DNA of 32,656 nt from Candidatus Humimicrobium oleiphilum. GTDB lineage: Bacteria; Actinomycetota; Humimicrobiia; Humimicrobiales; Humimicrobiaceae. Below, in pieces: positions 16,033 through 24,808 of this stretch. Positions within the stretch are counted from its first letter, which is position 1, and each line of letters begins with the position of its first letter. The stretch spans positions 21,898-54,553 of the forward strand of contig DBPS01000041.1 in NCBI GenBank assembly GCA_002304935.1, given 5' to 3'. A model generated the notes under the pieces. It had not been told where the DNA came from. It did no database searches and saw nothing but the letters and a program-made list of their open reading frames with translations. The translations under genes were made by a program, and so were the position numbers.

Positions 16033-16383
16033 ATGGAAAATTATAAATTTAATGAAAAACAGATACGTAAAAAATATTTTGATGACAGATGGGTCCGATT
16101 CGCTTTTGGCCTGCAGGGACATATCAAATCAGAAGACCTCAATCTGGGAATCGTGGAATTTGATAAAAATATAAGATCTCTCACTCATTCCCATGAAGTT
16201 GATGAAGCGCTATATGTCCTGGGAGGGAAAGGGCAGATAGATGTAGATGGTAAAATAACAGATGTAAAAAAAGGGGATTTCCTTTTTGTCCCAAAACTGG
16301 CAGAACATACCATAATAACTACTGGCCGTTTTAAATTGCGGATATTATTTGTATTTGCTGGTAAGATCCATATTGATTATTAA
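16033..16383 (+). CDS. small single-domain cupin protein
   Basis: The 116-residue protein has the two cupin motifs. Motif 1 contains THSHEVDEALYVLGG (H52, H54, E58) and motif 2 contains GDFLFVPKLAEHTI (H92), giving the 3-His/1-Glu metal site typical of cupin_2 proteins. It is cytoplasmic. A GGGAG ribosome-binding site precedes the ATG. Such small cupins can be isomerases, dioxygenases or sugar/ligand binders, and the sequence does not distinguish these. It stands alone on the plus strand between two minus-strand genes. Confidence 0.88.
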   Translation: MENYKFNEKQIRKKYFDDRWVRFAFGLQGHIKSEDLNLGIVEFDKNIRSLTHSHEVDEALYVLGGKGQIDVDGKITDVKKGDFLFVPKLAEHTIITTGRFKLRILFVFAGKIHIDY

Positions 16384-16415
16384 TTACTTTTAAGTTTATT
16401 TTTTAATATAAATAT

Positions 16416-18728
16416 TTAAAATATCTTAATCTGTGATTTTTTCTTTTTATTCCTTAGCCAGATGATTCTTTCAATTATGAGAAGTCCGATGAGAAATACC
16501 CATGTAATCTGGGTAATGGTTCTTGAAATAATATCAATTGTGGTTGAACCATAGTAAAGCGTAACTTTATTTTGTGTAGGTATTACCATCATAAATGAAG
16601 GTGATATGGCAAAAGGCCCCTCTGCCCCTATTGCTTTCCAGTTGGGGAAATAGGATATTTTAATTATATGGGGAACGCCTATGGCTGTTGTCTCAAATGT
16701 TATCTTTTCATTTTCAATTTCTTCTTTTATTACTCCCCCCTGATAATTTAAGACATGCTTTTTAAGATTATTGACCTGTCCGGAAACTATTTGTTCAAAC
16801 TTCCCTATTTCTTCTTCTCCCTGGTCCCATATTATGAAAACCCTGTCTGGATCATCATAATTAAACCATGGAAGTATTGAATCATACCAATCGCTGGTTT
16901 CTATTCTGTAAGGTTCATATTTCAGAACCTCGACATACCTGTCTGAGGTATTTATCTCATAAAAATTAAAAACATCAAAATTTGCCAGAAAACGGACATC
17001 CGGATTTTCATCAAGTTTTTTCTTGACTTCATCAGAACTAGCTATCATATATCTTATATTCATCATTTTTAAATTATTTACACCTATCTTCACATTCATC
17101 GAAGGCTGGTCCAGTCCCGGAATAGCATTGCTTGGTTTTTTTGAAAGCAGTGCCTGGTTGGAAAAATGAAATACAGAAGTAAATGAGCCTTCCACAAGAA
17201 GCCCCTCCATAGTCGAACTATCTGTCCAGAATGGTATTAGCTCGAATGCCCTGGTAGTCCCAAGTTTATTTAGATTATCATGATCCTGCTCAATCATCCA
17301 TCTTCCTGCAGGTTTGGATTCTATATAATCCATCATTTTCATATAAGTTTCCCAGTAAGGCTTGGTCTCATATCCGGTATAATTATAGGCTGCCCATCCT
17401 GCAGCTTTAGGCTGAGTGGCAATGACGGAAGCAAAAACTGAAAAAGCAATCAATGGAACAAAAACAAGGACAGCTATCCTGCCTGCAACAGCTTTCTTCC
17501 CTGAAAGCCATGACATCAAAAATCCGAAAAGAAGGTATATCATATAGCAGGCAAGAAAGAATGCATTAATGTATATAAAAGGCAAAAGCCTTGCATTCCA
17601 TATTCTTCCCCCGCTTGGAATAAAAAATGCAAAATTTAAAAGCAGAAATGAAATTGAAAAAACTATAAGCCTTTTGTCATCCCTCCTGGTTATTATTATT
17701 ATGTAGAAGATAATACCTATTACTGCAAGTGCCACTACTGCGATGATCTCAATCGGGGCAAGAGCTTTAAAACCATCAAGATTGTCCCATCCCATGTTAG
17801 GAGTGTATTTAAGTTTTAAGGCAAAGGGAATACTCCAGAAAGCTGTAAGGAAAAAACCAAGAATCAGGACTGAAATTGTATAAAACAGATTTTTTTTGTT
17901 TGTATTTTCAAGGAGCAGCCATGGAATCATTGCAAGAAGACAGACTGTTGTAAGAACATGAGAAAGAGCAATTGCCATTAAAATAAAACAGTTCAGAACA
18001 AACAGCCAGTTAAATCTGGCTCCTTTCTCAAGTCCGAGATGCATAGTCCCCAAAAATAAAAAACAAAGAGCGAAGCTTAGCGAATAACCGAATTCTCCGG
18101 CAAGGGTGCTTAAAAAATTACCACCGTATATGGAAAAACTTTCCATAAATAAGAATAAAGTCGAACCCATTGCAGCCAGCAGAGGATAAGGATATTTAAA
18201 TCTGAATAATCTCATCATACGGTAAACGCATGCCGGAAGAAGAAAAGAACCAAGGACTGTAATTATTTTAAAAGAAATATTATAAGTTACTATCTTGGCT
18301 AAAAGGGCAATCAAAAGATAAGGGAAAGTAAAATAAAAATGTATAATAGGCATACCGGCAAACCACCCGTTTGACCATCCTGTGACCCTGAATCTGGGAA
18401 GCAGATTATCCATGAGGAATTTTGCTCCATAATGATGAGTCCCGGTATCCCCTCCTGCGGTAGTAGTAGTGCTGAAAATATTCCAGGGTTTAAAAACAAC
18501 GCATATGGATAAATATATAATTAAAAAAACAATAAGAGTGCTTAAAGCAGTAATATTTATCCTTTTTATCTTTAATTTTCTGAAAAACCATATATGGCCG
18601 GTTTCCCAGTACTGGTTTTCAAAATTGTTTTCCTGCAAACCCAGGCCATCAAGAGAAGAAATAAATCTATGCCATTTGTTTTTAAAGAAAGAAATTATTT
18701 TTTTATCGTTTAAATCCTGATTGTCCAT
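16416..18728 (-). CDS. large polytopic membrane protein, PTPS-related / GT-C-like
   Basis: The 770-residue protein has a cytoplasmic N-terminus (about 1-58), a first helix near 60-80, then a lumenal loop with GGDTGTHHYGAKFL and WSNGWFAGMPIIHFYF. About ten more helices extend to about residue 445. A soluble extracytoplasmic domain (about 450-735) and a final helix near 740-758 with a basic tail follow. This arrangement fits the 6-pyruvoyl-tetrahydropterin-synthase-related membrane protein family (PF10131 type), which resembles GT-C glycosyltransferases and YfhO-like proteins; the acidic residue in the first loop is where GT-C enzymes bind metal or lipid-linked sugar. A role in cell-envelope glycan transfer is inference. 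No clear ribosome-binding site precedes the ATG. Confidence 0.75.
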   Translation of the reverse strand: MDNQDLNDKKIISFFKNKWHRFISSLDGLGLQENNFENQYWETGHIWFFRKLKIKRINITALSTLIVFLIIYLSICVVFKPWNIFSTTTTAGGDTGTHHYGAKFLMDNLLPRFRVTGWSNGWFAGMPIIHFYFTFPYLLIALLAKIVTYNISFKIITVLGSFLLPACVYRMMRLFRFKYPYPLLAAMGSTLFLFMESFSIYGGNFLSTLAGEFGYSLSFALCFLFLGTMHLGLEKGARFNWLFVLNCFILMAIALSHVLTTVCLLAMIPWLLLENTNKKNLFYTISVLILGFFLTAFWSIPFALKLKYTPNMGWDNLDGFKALAPIEIIAVVALAVIGIIFYIIIITRRDDKRLIVFSISFLLLNFAFFIPSGGRIWNARLLPFIYINAFFLACYMIYLLFGFLMSWLSGKKAVAGRIAVLVFVPLIAFSVFASVIATQPKAAGWAAYNYTGYETKPYWETYMKMMDYIESKPAGRWMIEQDHDNLNKLGTTRAFELIPFWTDSSTMEGLLVEGSFTSVFHFSNQALLSKKPSNAIPGLDQPSMNVKIGVNNLKMMNIRYMIASSDEVKKKLDENPDVRFLANFDVFNFYEINTSDRYVEVLKYEPYRIETSDWYDSILPWFNYDDPDRVFIIWDQGEEEIGKFEQIVSGQVNNLKKHVLNYQGGVIKEEIENEKITFETTAIGVPHIIKISYFPNWKAIGAEGPFAISPSFMMVIPTQNKVTLYYGSTTIDIISRTITQITWVFLIGLLIIERIIWLRNKKKKSQIKIF

Positions 18729-18898
18729 AAAAAAATAAATACAGTTAATAAAAAATTAAAAGCTTATTATATATCAATAAGGCACTATTTTAAAAATATA
18801 TAAATATTACTGCTTTTTATCCAAAAAATTATTTTTAAATGATTTTATTAATTTTAAATAATATTTTAAAATTTATTTATATTAATAATTCCTGCTAA

Positions 18899-18926
18899 TT
18901 GCAGATTCAGGTGAAAAAAATATAAA
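18899..18926 (+). promoter_or_regulatory. putative promoter for the PGI/PMI - HNH/DGQHR - Na/Pi operon
   Basis: TTGCAG (18899-18904), a 16-base spacer and TATAAA (18921-18926) lie 38 bases before the TTG start at 18965, leaving a short leader with CGGAGGG as ribosome-binding site. The rest of the 236-base divergent spacer is AT-rich with no gene. Confidence 0.45.
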
Positions 18927-18964
18927 TTTCTTATATTATATTTTAGAAACCTCGGAGGGCTTTA

Positions 18965-20062
18965 TTGGAATTTGATAAATTAAATAATGAAAAATTTATT
19001 TATTCACATAGTTCTGATGAACTTATAAAAATCCTCCATGACTTCCCTGGACAATTTAAAAAAGCAGAAAAAATCATAAGAAACGTCCCTCTGAAATTTG
19101 AAAGGGAATACAAAAACATACTTATACTTGGCGTGGGAAATCCTGCAACAACAGCATACAGGCTTATGGAATCTGTAAGCTCAAATAAAATAAGAGTCCC
19201 TATTTCAATATCTTCTTCAAATGACCTACCGACATGGGTCAGCAGTGAGACACTTGTCATAGCAATCTCGCATAGCGGAAATACAAGAGAAGTCCTTGGT
19301 GCAATAAGTGAAGTATCAGACAGAGGTATCAGCATATATGCGATTACGACAGGCGGCATACTTAAAGAGCGATTTTCAGACAACAAACTAGTTACCATAA
19401 TAGAATATTCAGAAAAATTACTGCCCAGAATGTCTATAGGTTATGCATATGTTTTTCTTACAGGAATACTTGCAAGTGCCAATCTTTTAAGTGTGAAAGG
19501 CTTCCAGAAAGACGAGCCGCCTGGAGAAGCATGGGAAGATATAGAAAAAGAACTGCTTGTTTTTACAAAAGAGCTTATGCCTGAAATAAAAATAAATGAT
19601 AATGTCGCAAAAAAATTAGCAATCAATCTTTATAATAATATTCCCGTAGTCTATGGGTGCAATAAAATAACGACAGTAATAAGCTACAGGTTTAAAACAG
19701 AGATATGCGCAACCAGCAAAATGTTTGCGCACTTTAACAGAATTCCTGAAATCAGCCATGATGAAATTGAAGGCTGGGAGATGGATAAGGAATTAAGAAG
19801 AAAATTCATTATCCTTTTCATCAAAGATAAAAATCTAAGCAATTCGATGCTTAAAAGAATAGAAATACTAAAAGGCATATTCCTTGAAAAGGATATAAAA
19901 TATGAAGAAGTTTTCATTAGCGGTGAAAACGAACTGGTAATAGCTTTCAAAGGCTTGTTTCTTGCGATTTGGACTAGCCTCTACCTGGCTATACTTTATG
20001 ATGTAAATCCTGTGTCTATAGACCTTGTTGATATTATTAAAAACCGTCTTGGAGAAAAATGA
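18965..20062 (+). CDS. SIS-domain bifunctional phosphoglucose/phosphomannose isomerase family protein
   Basis: The 365-residue protein has two SIS subdomains. The first contains ILILGVGNPATTAYRL (52-67) and the sugar-phosphate loop ISHSGNT (101-107). The second has the FNRIPEISHDEIEGW segment (257-271), equivalent to the NxxPExxHNEI motif of archaeal/actinobacterial PGI/PMI. The C-terminus (FLAIWTSLYLAILYDVNPVSIDLVDIIKNRL) is also family-typical. It should interconvert glucose-6-P or mannose-6-P with fructose-6-P in the cytoplasm. The TTG start is set by CGGAGGG. It is followed 28 bases later by the HNH/DGQHR gene. Confidence 0.83.
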   Translation: MEFDKLNNEKFIYSHSSDELIKILHDFPGQFKKAEKIIRNVPLKFEREYKNILILGVGNPATTAYRLMESVSSNKIRVPISISSSNDLPTWVSSETLVIAISHSGNTREVLGAISEVSDRGISIYAITTGGILKERFSDNKLVTIIEYSEKLLPRMSIGYAYVFLTGILASANLLSVKGFQKDEPPGEAWEDIEKELLVFTKELMPEIKINDNVAKKLAINLYNNIPVVYGCNKITTVISYRFKTEICATSKMFAHFNRIPEISHDEIEGWEMDKELRRKFIILFIKDKNLSNSMLKRIEILKGIFLEKDIKYEEVFISGENELVIAFKGLFLAIWTSLYLAILYDVNPVSIDLVDIIKNRLGEK

Positions 20063-20090
20063 TTTTTGTTTTATATCGTGGAGGTGAAAT

Positions 20091-21596
20091 ATGAGCCTGC
20101 ATCCGGAAATCACATCCGGACAAAAGAAAAAGATAAACCAGTCAAGCACAATAAAAAATAATATATGCTGCTATGTAGATAAAAAACCGGTTTCAGGAAA
20201 AAACGATATTGAATACCATAATATCTTTCCTCTTGCCCCTGATAATTCTGAAATAAAAAATTTTACAGTTGTTTGTAAAAACCATCATAAAGAAATAGGA
20301 ACCTTATCCATAACAGAATATTTCATAAAAAAGGAAATGGATGATTTCTTTAAAATGCCCGGATTAAGAAAATTAAATGATGTATTAAATCTAAAAACAG
20401 GCAAAAGAAAATCAATAAAAAAAATAAAGATAAAAACCACCGGACAATCTGATGAAATAGAAATATCTCTTGATGAAGACAAAAAAAGCATGACTTATAA
20501 TCTGCTTAAATGCCCCGCAACCGGATTTAAATATTTTTATGCTTCCGTTCCGGTCGGATATATAAATAATGATGAAAATCTCCAGCCAAGGCCGCTTGAG
20601 ATTGACAGGCTCTGGGATCTTTACAGGCATCTTCTGGTAAACAGCCAGCTTACCCCTTCTGTATGCAGGCTGACCGGAAGTAATATTTTTCTTTTTGACG
20701 GACAGCATAAAGCAGCTGCCCAGATCTGGGCAGGAAGAAGAGAACTGGATTGTAAAATATATCTTGAGCCTGATATAAAAAGCCTTAAAGAAACAAATCT
20801 TATTGCACATGATAAATTAAGGCAGATGCCGTTTTTTACCTCCATTCTTATAAATAAATGGGCAAGTATTTTTGAAGAAGAATGGAAAGAATATATGGAA
20901 CAAAGAGGGTTTAAATCTGAAGAAGGTTTAGTTTCTTTTCTTGTTAAAAAAGGTAGGAAAAGAGCCCAGGCACTAAATATGATAGAAAGCAATATATATG
21001 ACAGCATAATAGAGGATAAAAAGAATTTAATGATCAGCTATATTGCTGATTACAATAAAAACCTTAAAAGTCCTCTTACAATAAACAGGCTTAAACAAGC
21101 TGTCTTTAAAAAATTCATTGCACCTCCTCCTCTTGATATTAATATTGAGGATTCTGACAGATTAAGGGAGACAGAAAGACGGAATATAATAAAGTTTCTT
21201 AACCTTATTGCCAGATACTCTCTTGATGATATCTGGAACCCTGAAAATAAAGATGATGATCATAAAGTCTCGGAACGTATTTATCTTTCCGGAGCATTCA
21301 GGGCATGGGCAGGTATTTTAAAAGATGCAATATCAGCAATACTTGAGATTTTTGATGAAAATGAAAAAAAAGAAATATTTTTAAGAGAAATTTCAAAAGA
21401 AAACTGGGAAATAATTGAAAATTCCATAAATTTTTTATTTAATAGAAGAGTTTGGCAGGATGATTCAGAGGAGAATTATAACACTTTAAGGCTGACAAAT
21501 GACTCTCAGGTCAGAAAATATCTGTCTAGAAGAGGAATAAGTGTTAATGAAGTATTGGGTAAAACAGGGATATTTGAAGATAATTTTGTAGATTAA
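20091..21596 (+). CDS. HNH-like nuclease domain fused to a DGQHR/ParB-like domain, unknown function
   Basis: I do not recognise this 501-residue protein as a named family. Residues 26-70 resemble an HNH (His-Me finger) nuclease: C26-C27, then EYHNIFPLAPDNSEIKNFTV with H43 and N57, then CKNHHKEIG with C62, H65 and H66. The canonical final CxxCH is CxxHH here, so zinc binding may be atypical. Around residues 150-230 is a segment with P-L-E-I-D and LFDGQHKAAA, with DGQHK at 203-207, the signature of DGQHR/DndB-like ParB-fold proteins. Residues 235-501 are mostly helical and charged, without a recognised motif. It has a strong GGAGGTG ribosome-binding site, starts 28 bases after the isomerase and ends 6 bases before the Na/Pi gene, so it is part of a metabolic operon, not a visible defence island. 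DNA binding or cleavage is inference. Confidence 0.7.
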   Translation: MSLHPEITSGQKKKINQSSTIKNNICCYVDKKPVSGKNDIEYHNIFPLAPDNSEIKNFTVVCKNHHKEIGTLSITEYFIKKEMDDFFKMPGLRKLNDVLNLKTGKRKSIKKIKIKTTGQSDEIEISLDEDKKSMTYNLLKCPATGFKYFYASVPVGYINNDENLQPRPLEIDRLWDLYRHLLVNSQLTPSVCRLTGSNIFLFDGQHKAAAQIWAGRRELDCKIYLEPDIKSLKETNLIAHDKLRQMPFFTSILINKWASIFEEEWKEYMEQRGFKSEEGLVSFLVKKGRKRAQALNMIESNIYDSIIEDKKNLMISYIADYNKNLKSPLTINRLKQAVFKKFIAPPPLDINIEDSDRLRETERRNIIKFLNLIARYSLDDIWNPENKDDDHKVSERIYLSGAFRAWAGILKDAISAILEIFDENEKKEIFLREISKENWEIIENSINFLFNRRVWQDDSEENYNTLRLTNDSQVRKYLSRRGISVNEVLGKTGIFEDNFVD

Positions 21597-21602
21597 AAAT
21601 AT

Positions 21603-23225
21603 ATGTATTACAAACTCATAATTCAGGTAATCGGCGGGCTTGCGCTTTTTATTTTCGGAATAAATACTTTAAGCGACAGCCTTCAGAAAATAACATCCAA
21701 CAACATTAAATCAATTATCGGGATACTTGCCAAAAGACCATGGGCTTCAGCTCTTGTAGGTCTTGCGACAACTTTGATAATCCAAAGCAGCAGCGCTACT
21801 TCCGTAATGACTGTCGGATTTGTAAATGCCGGTCTGATGAACCTGAAAACTGCAATAGGCATCATAATGGGTGCCAATATCGGAACTACTATCACTGCAC
21901 AGATTGTGTCCTTAAACATTGTGGACCTGGTTACTTATCCCCTTCTCATAATAGGATTTATCTTGTTTTTTACCAGCAAGAGAAGAAGATATAAAAATAT
22001 CGGAATGGCAATAATAGGTCTTGGGCTTCTTTTCCTGGGTATGGGCATTATGAAACAGTCGCTTGACCCTTTAAAAGACAATGAATCTTTTAAAAATTTC
22101 CTTCTTGTTTTCAGCAGAAACCCTTTCCTGGGAGTTCTTGCAGGGCTTTTATTGACTTCCCTGCTGCAAAGCAGTTCTGCCACTATAGGAATTCTTATAG
22201 CTCTTGCATCACAGGGGCTTATCCCGATAGGGGCTGCGGTACCTATTCTTTTCGGAGATAATATCGGCACATGTGCAACTGCTCTTATTTCCAGTATGGG
22301 AACTACCGTTACTGCAAAAAGGACAGCTTTTTCCCATCTTCTGTTCAATATATTCGGGACAATAATATTCATGACTTTATTTTACGGGTTCAGGCTTGAA
22401 CCTATTGTCGTACGTTTTATGGGTTCAAGCGTGCCAAGACAGATTGCAAATATACATACCACATTCAATGTGGTAACAACAGCAATATTATTTCCGATGA
22501 TAGGATTATTTGAAAAACTTGTAGTAAAACTTTACCCTGGCAAAGATGTCGTTGAACATAAAAATGCGATATATCTTGATAACAGGCTTATAAAAACCCC
22601 CTCAGTTGCTATGGAACAGGCAAAAAAGGAGCTACTAAGATTAACCAAAATAGTCCAGATAATGGATAGCCTTTCTTTTCAGAGACTGAAAAGCAAGGAT
22701 ACGGTAATAGAAAAAAAAGTTCTTGACCGGGAAGCAGCAGTAGACAGTGTTACCGAAGACATCATCAGATATCTTACCCAGCTTTCCAGGCAATCGCTTA
22801 CATTAAAACTTTCAAACAAGCTTATAAACCTGATGCATATTGCGTACGATACAGAGAGAACGGGAGATCACGCAGAAAGTCTTCTGAATCTTATGATACT
22901 TAAAGATGAGAACAGGACAAAGTTTACAAAAGTTGAAATCGAAGAGCTTGAAGAGTTGTCAAACAAAGTAAATGAAATGTTTGATGTCCTTATTTCAGGA
23001 ATGGAAAATGGCAGTTTTGAAGAACTTGTGCTTTGCGAAAAGATAGAGAACGACATAGATGCGATTGTTAAGAACTCAAGATTAAATCATATATTCAGGT
23101 TGCAGAAAGGCGAATGCATGCCGGTATCGGGAGTTATCTTTTCCGATATTCTTCTTCATTTTGAAAGAACCGGAGACCTTCTTTACGGGATTTCAAAAAA
23201 TATGATAGAGATTGGCAGATACTGA
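21603..23225 (+). CDS. Na+/phosphate cotransporter family protein with C-terminal PhoU-like domain
   Basis: The 540-residue protein has the inverted-repeat NptA/PhoU-type transporter core. QSSSAT occurs at 61-66 and again at 189-194, each followed by hydrophobic helices and G-x-N/D-I-G-T motifs (GANIGTT, GDNIGTC). About eight to nine membrane helices run to about residue 305. The cytoplasmic C-terminus (about 330-540) is a helical PhoU-like domain containing AYDTERTGDHAESL and HFERTGDLLYGISKN. It should import phosphate with sodium. It starts 6 bases after the HNH/DGQHR stop codon with no clear ribosome-binding site, suggesting translational coupling. Confidence 0.92.
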   Translation: MYYKLIIQVIGGLALFIFGINTLSDSLQKITSNNIKSIIGILAKRPWASALVGLATTLIIQSSSATSVMTVGFVNAGLMNLKTAIGIIMGANIGTTITAQIVSLNIVDLVTYPLLIIGFILFFTSKRRRYKNIGMAIIGLGLLFLGMGIMKQSLDPLKDNESFKNFLLVFSRNPFLGVLAGLLLTSLLQSSSATIGILIALASQGLIPIGAAVPILFGDNIGTCATALISSMGTTVTAKRTAFSHLLFNIFGTIIFMTLFYGFRLEPIVVRFMGSSVPRQIANIHTTFNVVTTAILFPMIGLFEKLVVKLYPGKDVVEHKNAIYLDNRLIKTPSVAMEQAKKELLRLTKIVQIMDSLSFQRLKSKDTVIEKKVLDREAAVDSVTEDIIRYLTQLSRQSLTLKLSNKLINLMHIAYDTERTGDHAESLLNLMILKDENRTKFTKVEIEELEELSNKVNEMFDVLISGMENGSFEELVLCEKIENDIDAIVKNSRLNHIFRLQKGECMPVSGVIFSDILLHFERTGDLLYGISKNMIEIGRY

Positions 23226-23413
23226 CCATATATAAATTATCCTGTAAAATAATTTATTAATCTGACATTATTTTTTATCTTTTATAAAATATTAAAAATT
23301 TAAAAAATTTGATATATAGTTTTGGCATTATCAAAAAAACATGTTAATTTTATTATAAATATTTTTAAAATTTTCATTCTTTTAATTCCAGAAAGAGTGT
23401 TTGGAGACAGCAA

Positions 23414-24268
23414 ATGAAAGATTTAAATCAAAATTCCATACTATCTTCAAGTAAAGGCGATATTCCTGTTTTAAAGGTTGAAGGCAATAATCTTCCGGAA
23501 GTCTGGGAGAAGTCCCTTAAAGAATTATGGGATAAAGGTACTGAGATAAAAACGCAGTATGACAGGCCCAAAGATCCGCCCAGCAAAGATTCTACAATGA
23601 TAATGGTAATAAATGAGCCGATGGCCGAGCCGAGAATCCACAGAGCTTTGCCTACAGGCCTGGACGAACTGGAAATATACAGACAGGAAGTAGTCCTTGG
23701 TATCCATGATCACTGGATAGGAAAGCATGGCTGGTCTTACAGCTACCATGACAGGCTTTTCAATTATAAGACAACTCAGGGTTATCTTGACCAGATAGCC
23801 ATGACAATAGAAAATCTTATATGCTGTCCGTATACAAGAAGAGCACAGGCAATAACATGGGATCCTGAACTTGATATAAAGCATCACGAACCACCGTGCC
23901 TTCAGAGAATCTGGTTAAGGATACTGGATGACCCACAAAAAGGCCTGACTCTTAATATGAATACGCACTGGCGTTCCAGGGATGCCTATAAGGCTGCGTT
24001 CATGAATATTTTTGCTCTTACTGACCTTCAGAGAGTGATTGCAGAAAAGATATCAGAAAAACTGGGAAAAGAGATCAGGGTGGGCAGATACGCAGATATT
24101 GCTGACAGCTACCATATTTATGGTTCTTATTTTGACCAGTTCAAAGGCTTCCTGGAAGCTCTTGAAAAAAAGACTTTTCAGGAAAGGACCTATACAACAG
24201 AATTTGCAGAGAATTTCTTCAGGGAAGCAAGAATAAAGCTGGAAGCTGAAAAAGAAAAAGGTAAATAA
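23414..24268 (+). CDS. thyA: thymidylate synthase (ThyA family, divergent/archaeal-type)
   Basis: ThyA methylates dUMP to dTMP with methylene-tetrahydrofolate. In this 284-residue protein the catalytic cysteine is C162 in EPPCLQR; canonical enzymes have PPCH at this place, so Leu replaces His. Other family features are the phosphate-binding arginines in YTRRAQ (140-145), HWRSRDAYKAAFMN (185-198) equivalent to the QRSxDxxxGxPFN segment, and DSYHIYGSYFDQF (231-243) for nucleotide recognition. GGAGA precedes the ATG. It heads a tight unit with a GNAT gene (5-base gap) and mscS. A related hydroxymethylase cannot be excluded from sequence alone. Confidence 0.78.
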   Translation: MKDLNQNSILSSSKGDIPVLKVEGNNLPEVWEKSLKELWDKGTEIKTQYDRPKDPPSKDSTMIMVINEPMAEPRIHRALPTGLDELEIYRQEVVLGIHDHWIGKHGWSYSYHDRLFNYKTTQGYLDQIAMTIENLICCPYTRRAQAITWDPELDIKHHEPPCLQRIWLRILDDPQKGLTLNMNTHWRSRDAYKAAFMNIFALTDLQRVIAEKISEKLGKEIRVGRYADIADSYHIYGSYFDQFKGFLEALEKKTFQERTYTTEFAENFFREARIKLEAEKEKGK

Positions 24269-24273
24269 TACAA

Positions 24274-24783
24274 TTGGAAACACCTGCTTTAAATGATAAA
24301 TTAAAAATAAGGTTTGCTGTAGAAGAAGATACCGGTATTTTGCTGGACTTTATAAAAAAGCTGGCAATTTACGAAAAAAGACCAGAATCGGTTACTGCAA
24401 CAGATGATGATATCAGGAGAACGATATTTGAAAAGAAAATAGCAGAAGCAATTATTGCAGAATATGATGGATTGGCCGCAGGTTTTGCAATATTCTTCCA
24501 CAATTTTTCGACTTTTATAGGAAAACCCGGTATTTATATTGAAGATCTTTTTGTAGATGATGAACTTCGGGGCAAAGGGATAGGCAGGGCATTATTTTCC
24601 TTTATAGCAGATCTTGCAATTAAGAGAGACTGCGCGATGCTTGAATGGACAGTGTTAAAGTGGAACACTCCTTCAATCAGGTTCTATGAAAAAATCGGGG
24701 CAAAAAATAAAGAAGAGTGGTTTATTTACAGACTGGATAAAAAATCATTAAGTGATACTGCTTTAAATAAAGCGCTTAAGTAA
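24274..24783 (+). CDS. GNAT-family N-acetyltransferase (diamine/SSAT-like)
   Basis: The 169-residue protein has the GNAT fold order. The start is LKIRFAVEEDTGILLDFI, with YEKRPESVTATDDDI around 33-47 as in spermidine/spermine acetyltransferase-like members. IEDLFVDDELRGKGIG (89-104) carries the acetyl-CoA pyrophosphate loop R99-G-K-G-I-G104, and WNTPSIRFYEKIGA (130-143) is motif B. The likely substrate is a polyamine or other primary amine, by family resemblance only. The start is TTG, 5 bases after the thymidylate synthase stop, with AAGG nearby, so translation is probably coupled. Confidence 0.87.
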   Translation: METPALNDKLKIRFAVEEDTGILLDFIKKLAIYEKRPESVTATDDDIRRTIFEKKIAEAIIAEYDGLAAGFAIFFHNFSTFIGKPGIYIEDLFVDDELRGKGIGRALFSFIADLAIKRDCAMLEWTVLKWNTPSIRFYEKIGAKNKEEWFIYRLDKKSLSDTALNKALK

Positions 24784-24808
24784 CCACTGTGTTCAACAGG
24801 AGGAAATC

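Noticed and set aside
20091..21596. A full phosphorothioation or restriction island around the HNH/DGQHR gene
   Set aside because: Neighbours are an isomerase, a phosphate transporter and a thymidylate synthase; no dnd, ssp, methylase or helicase gene is present.
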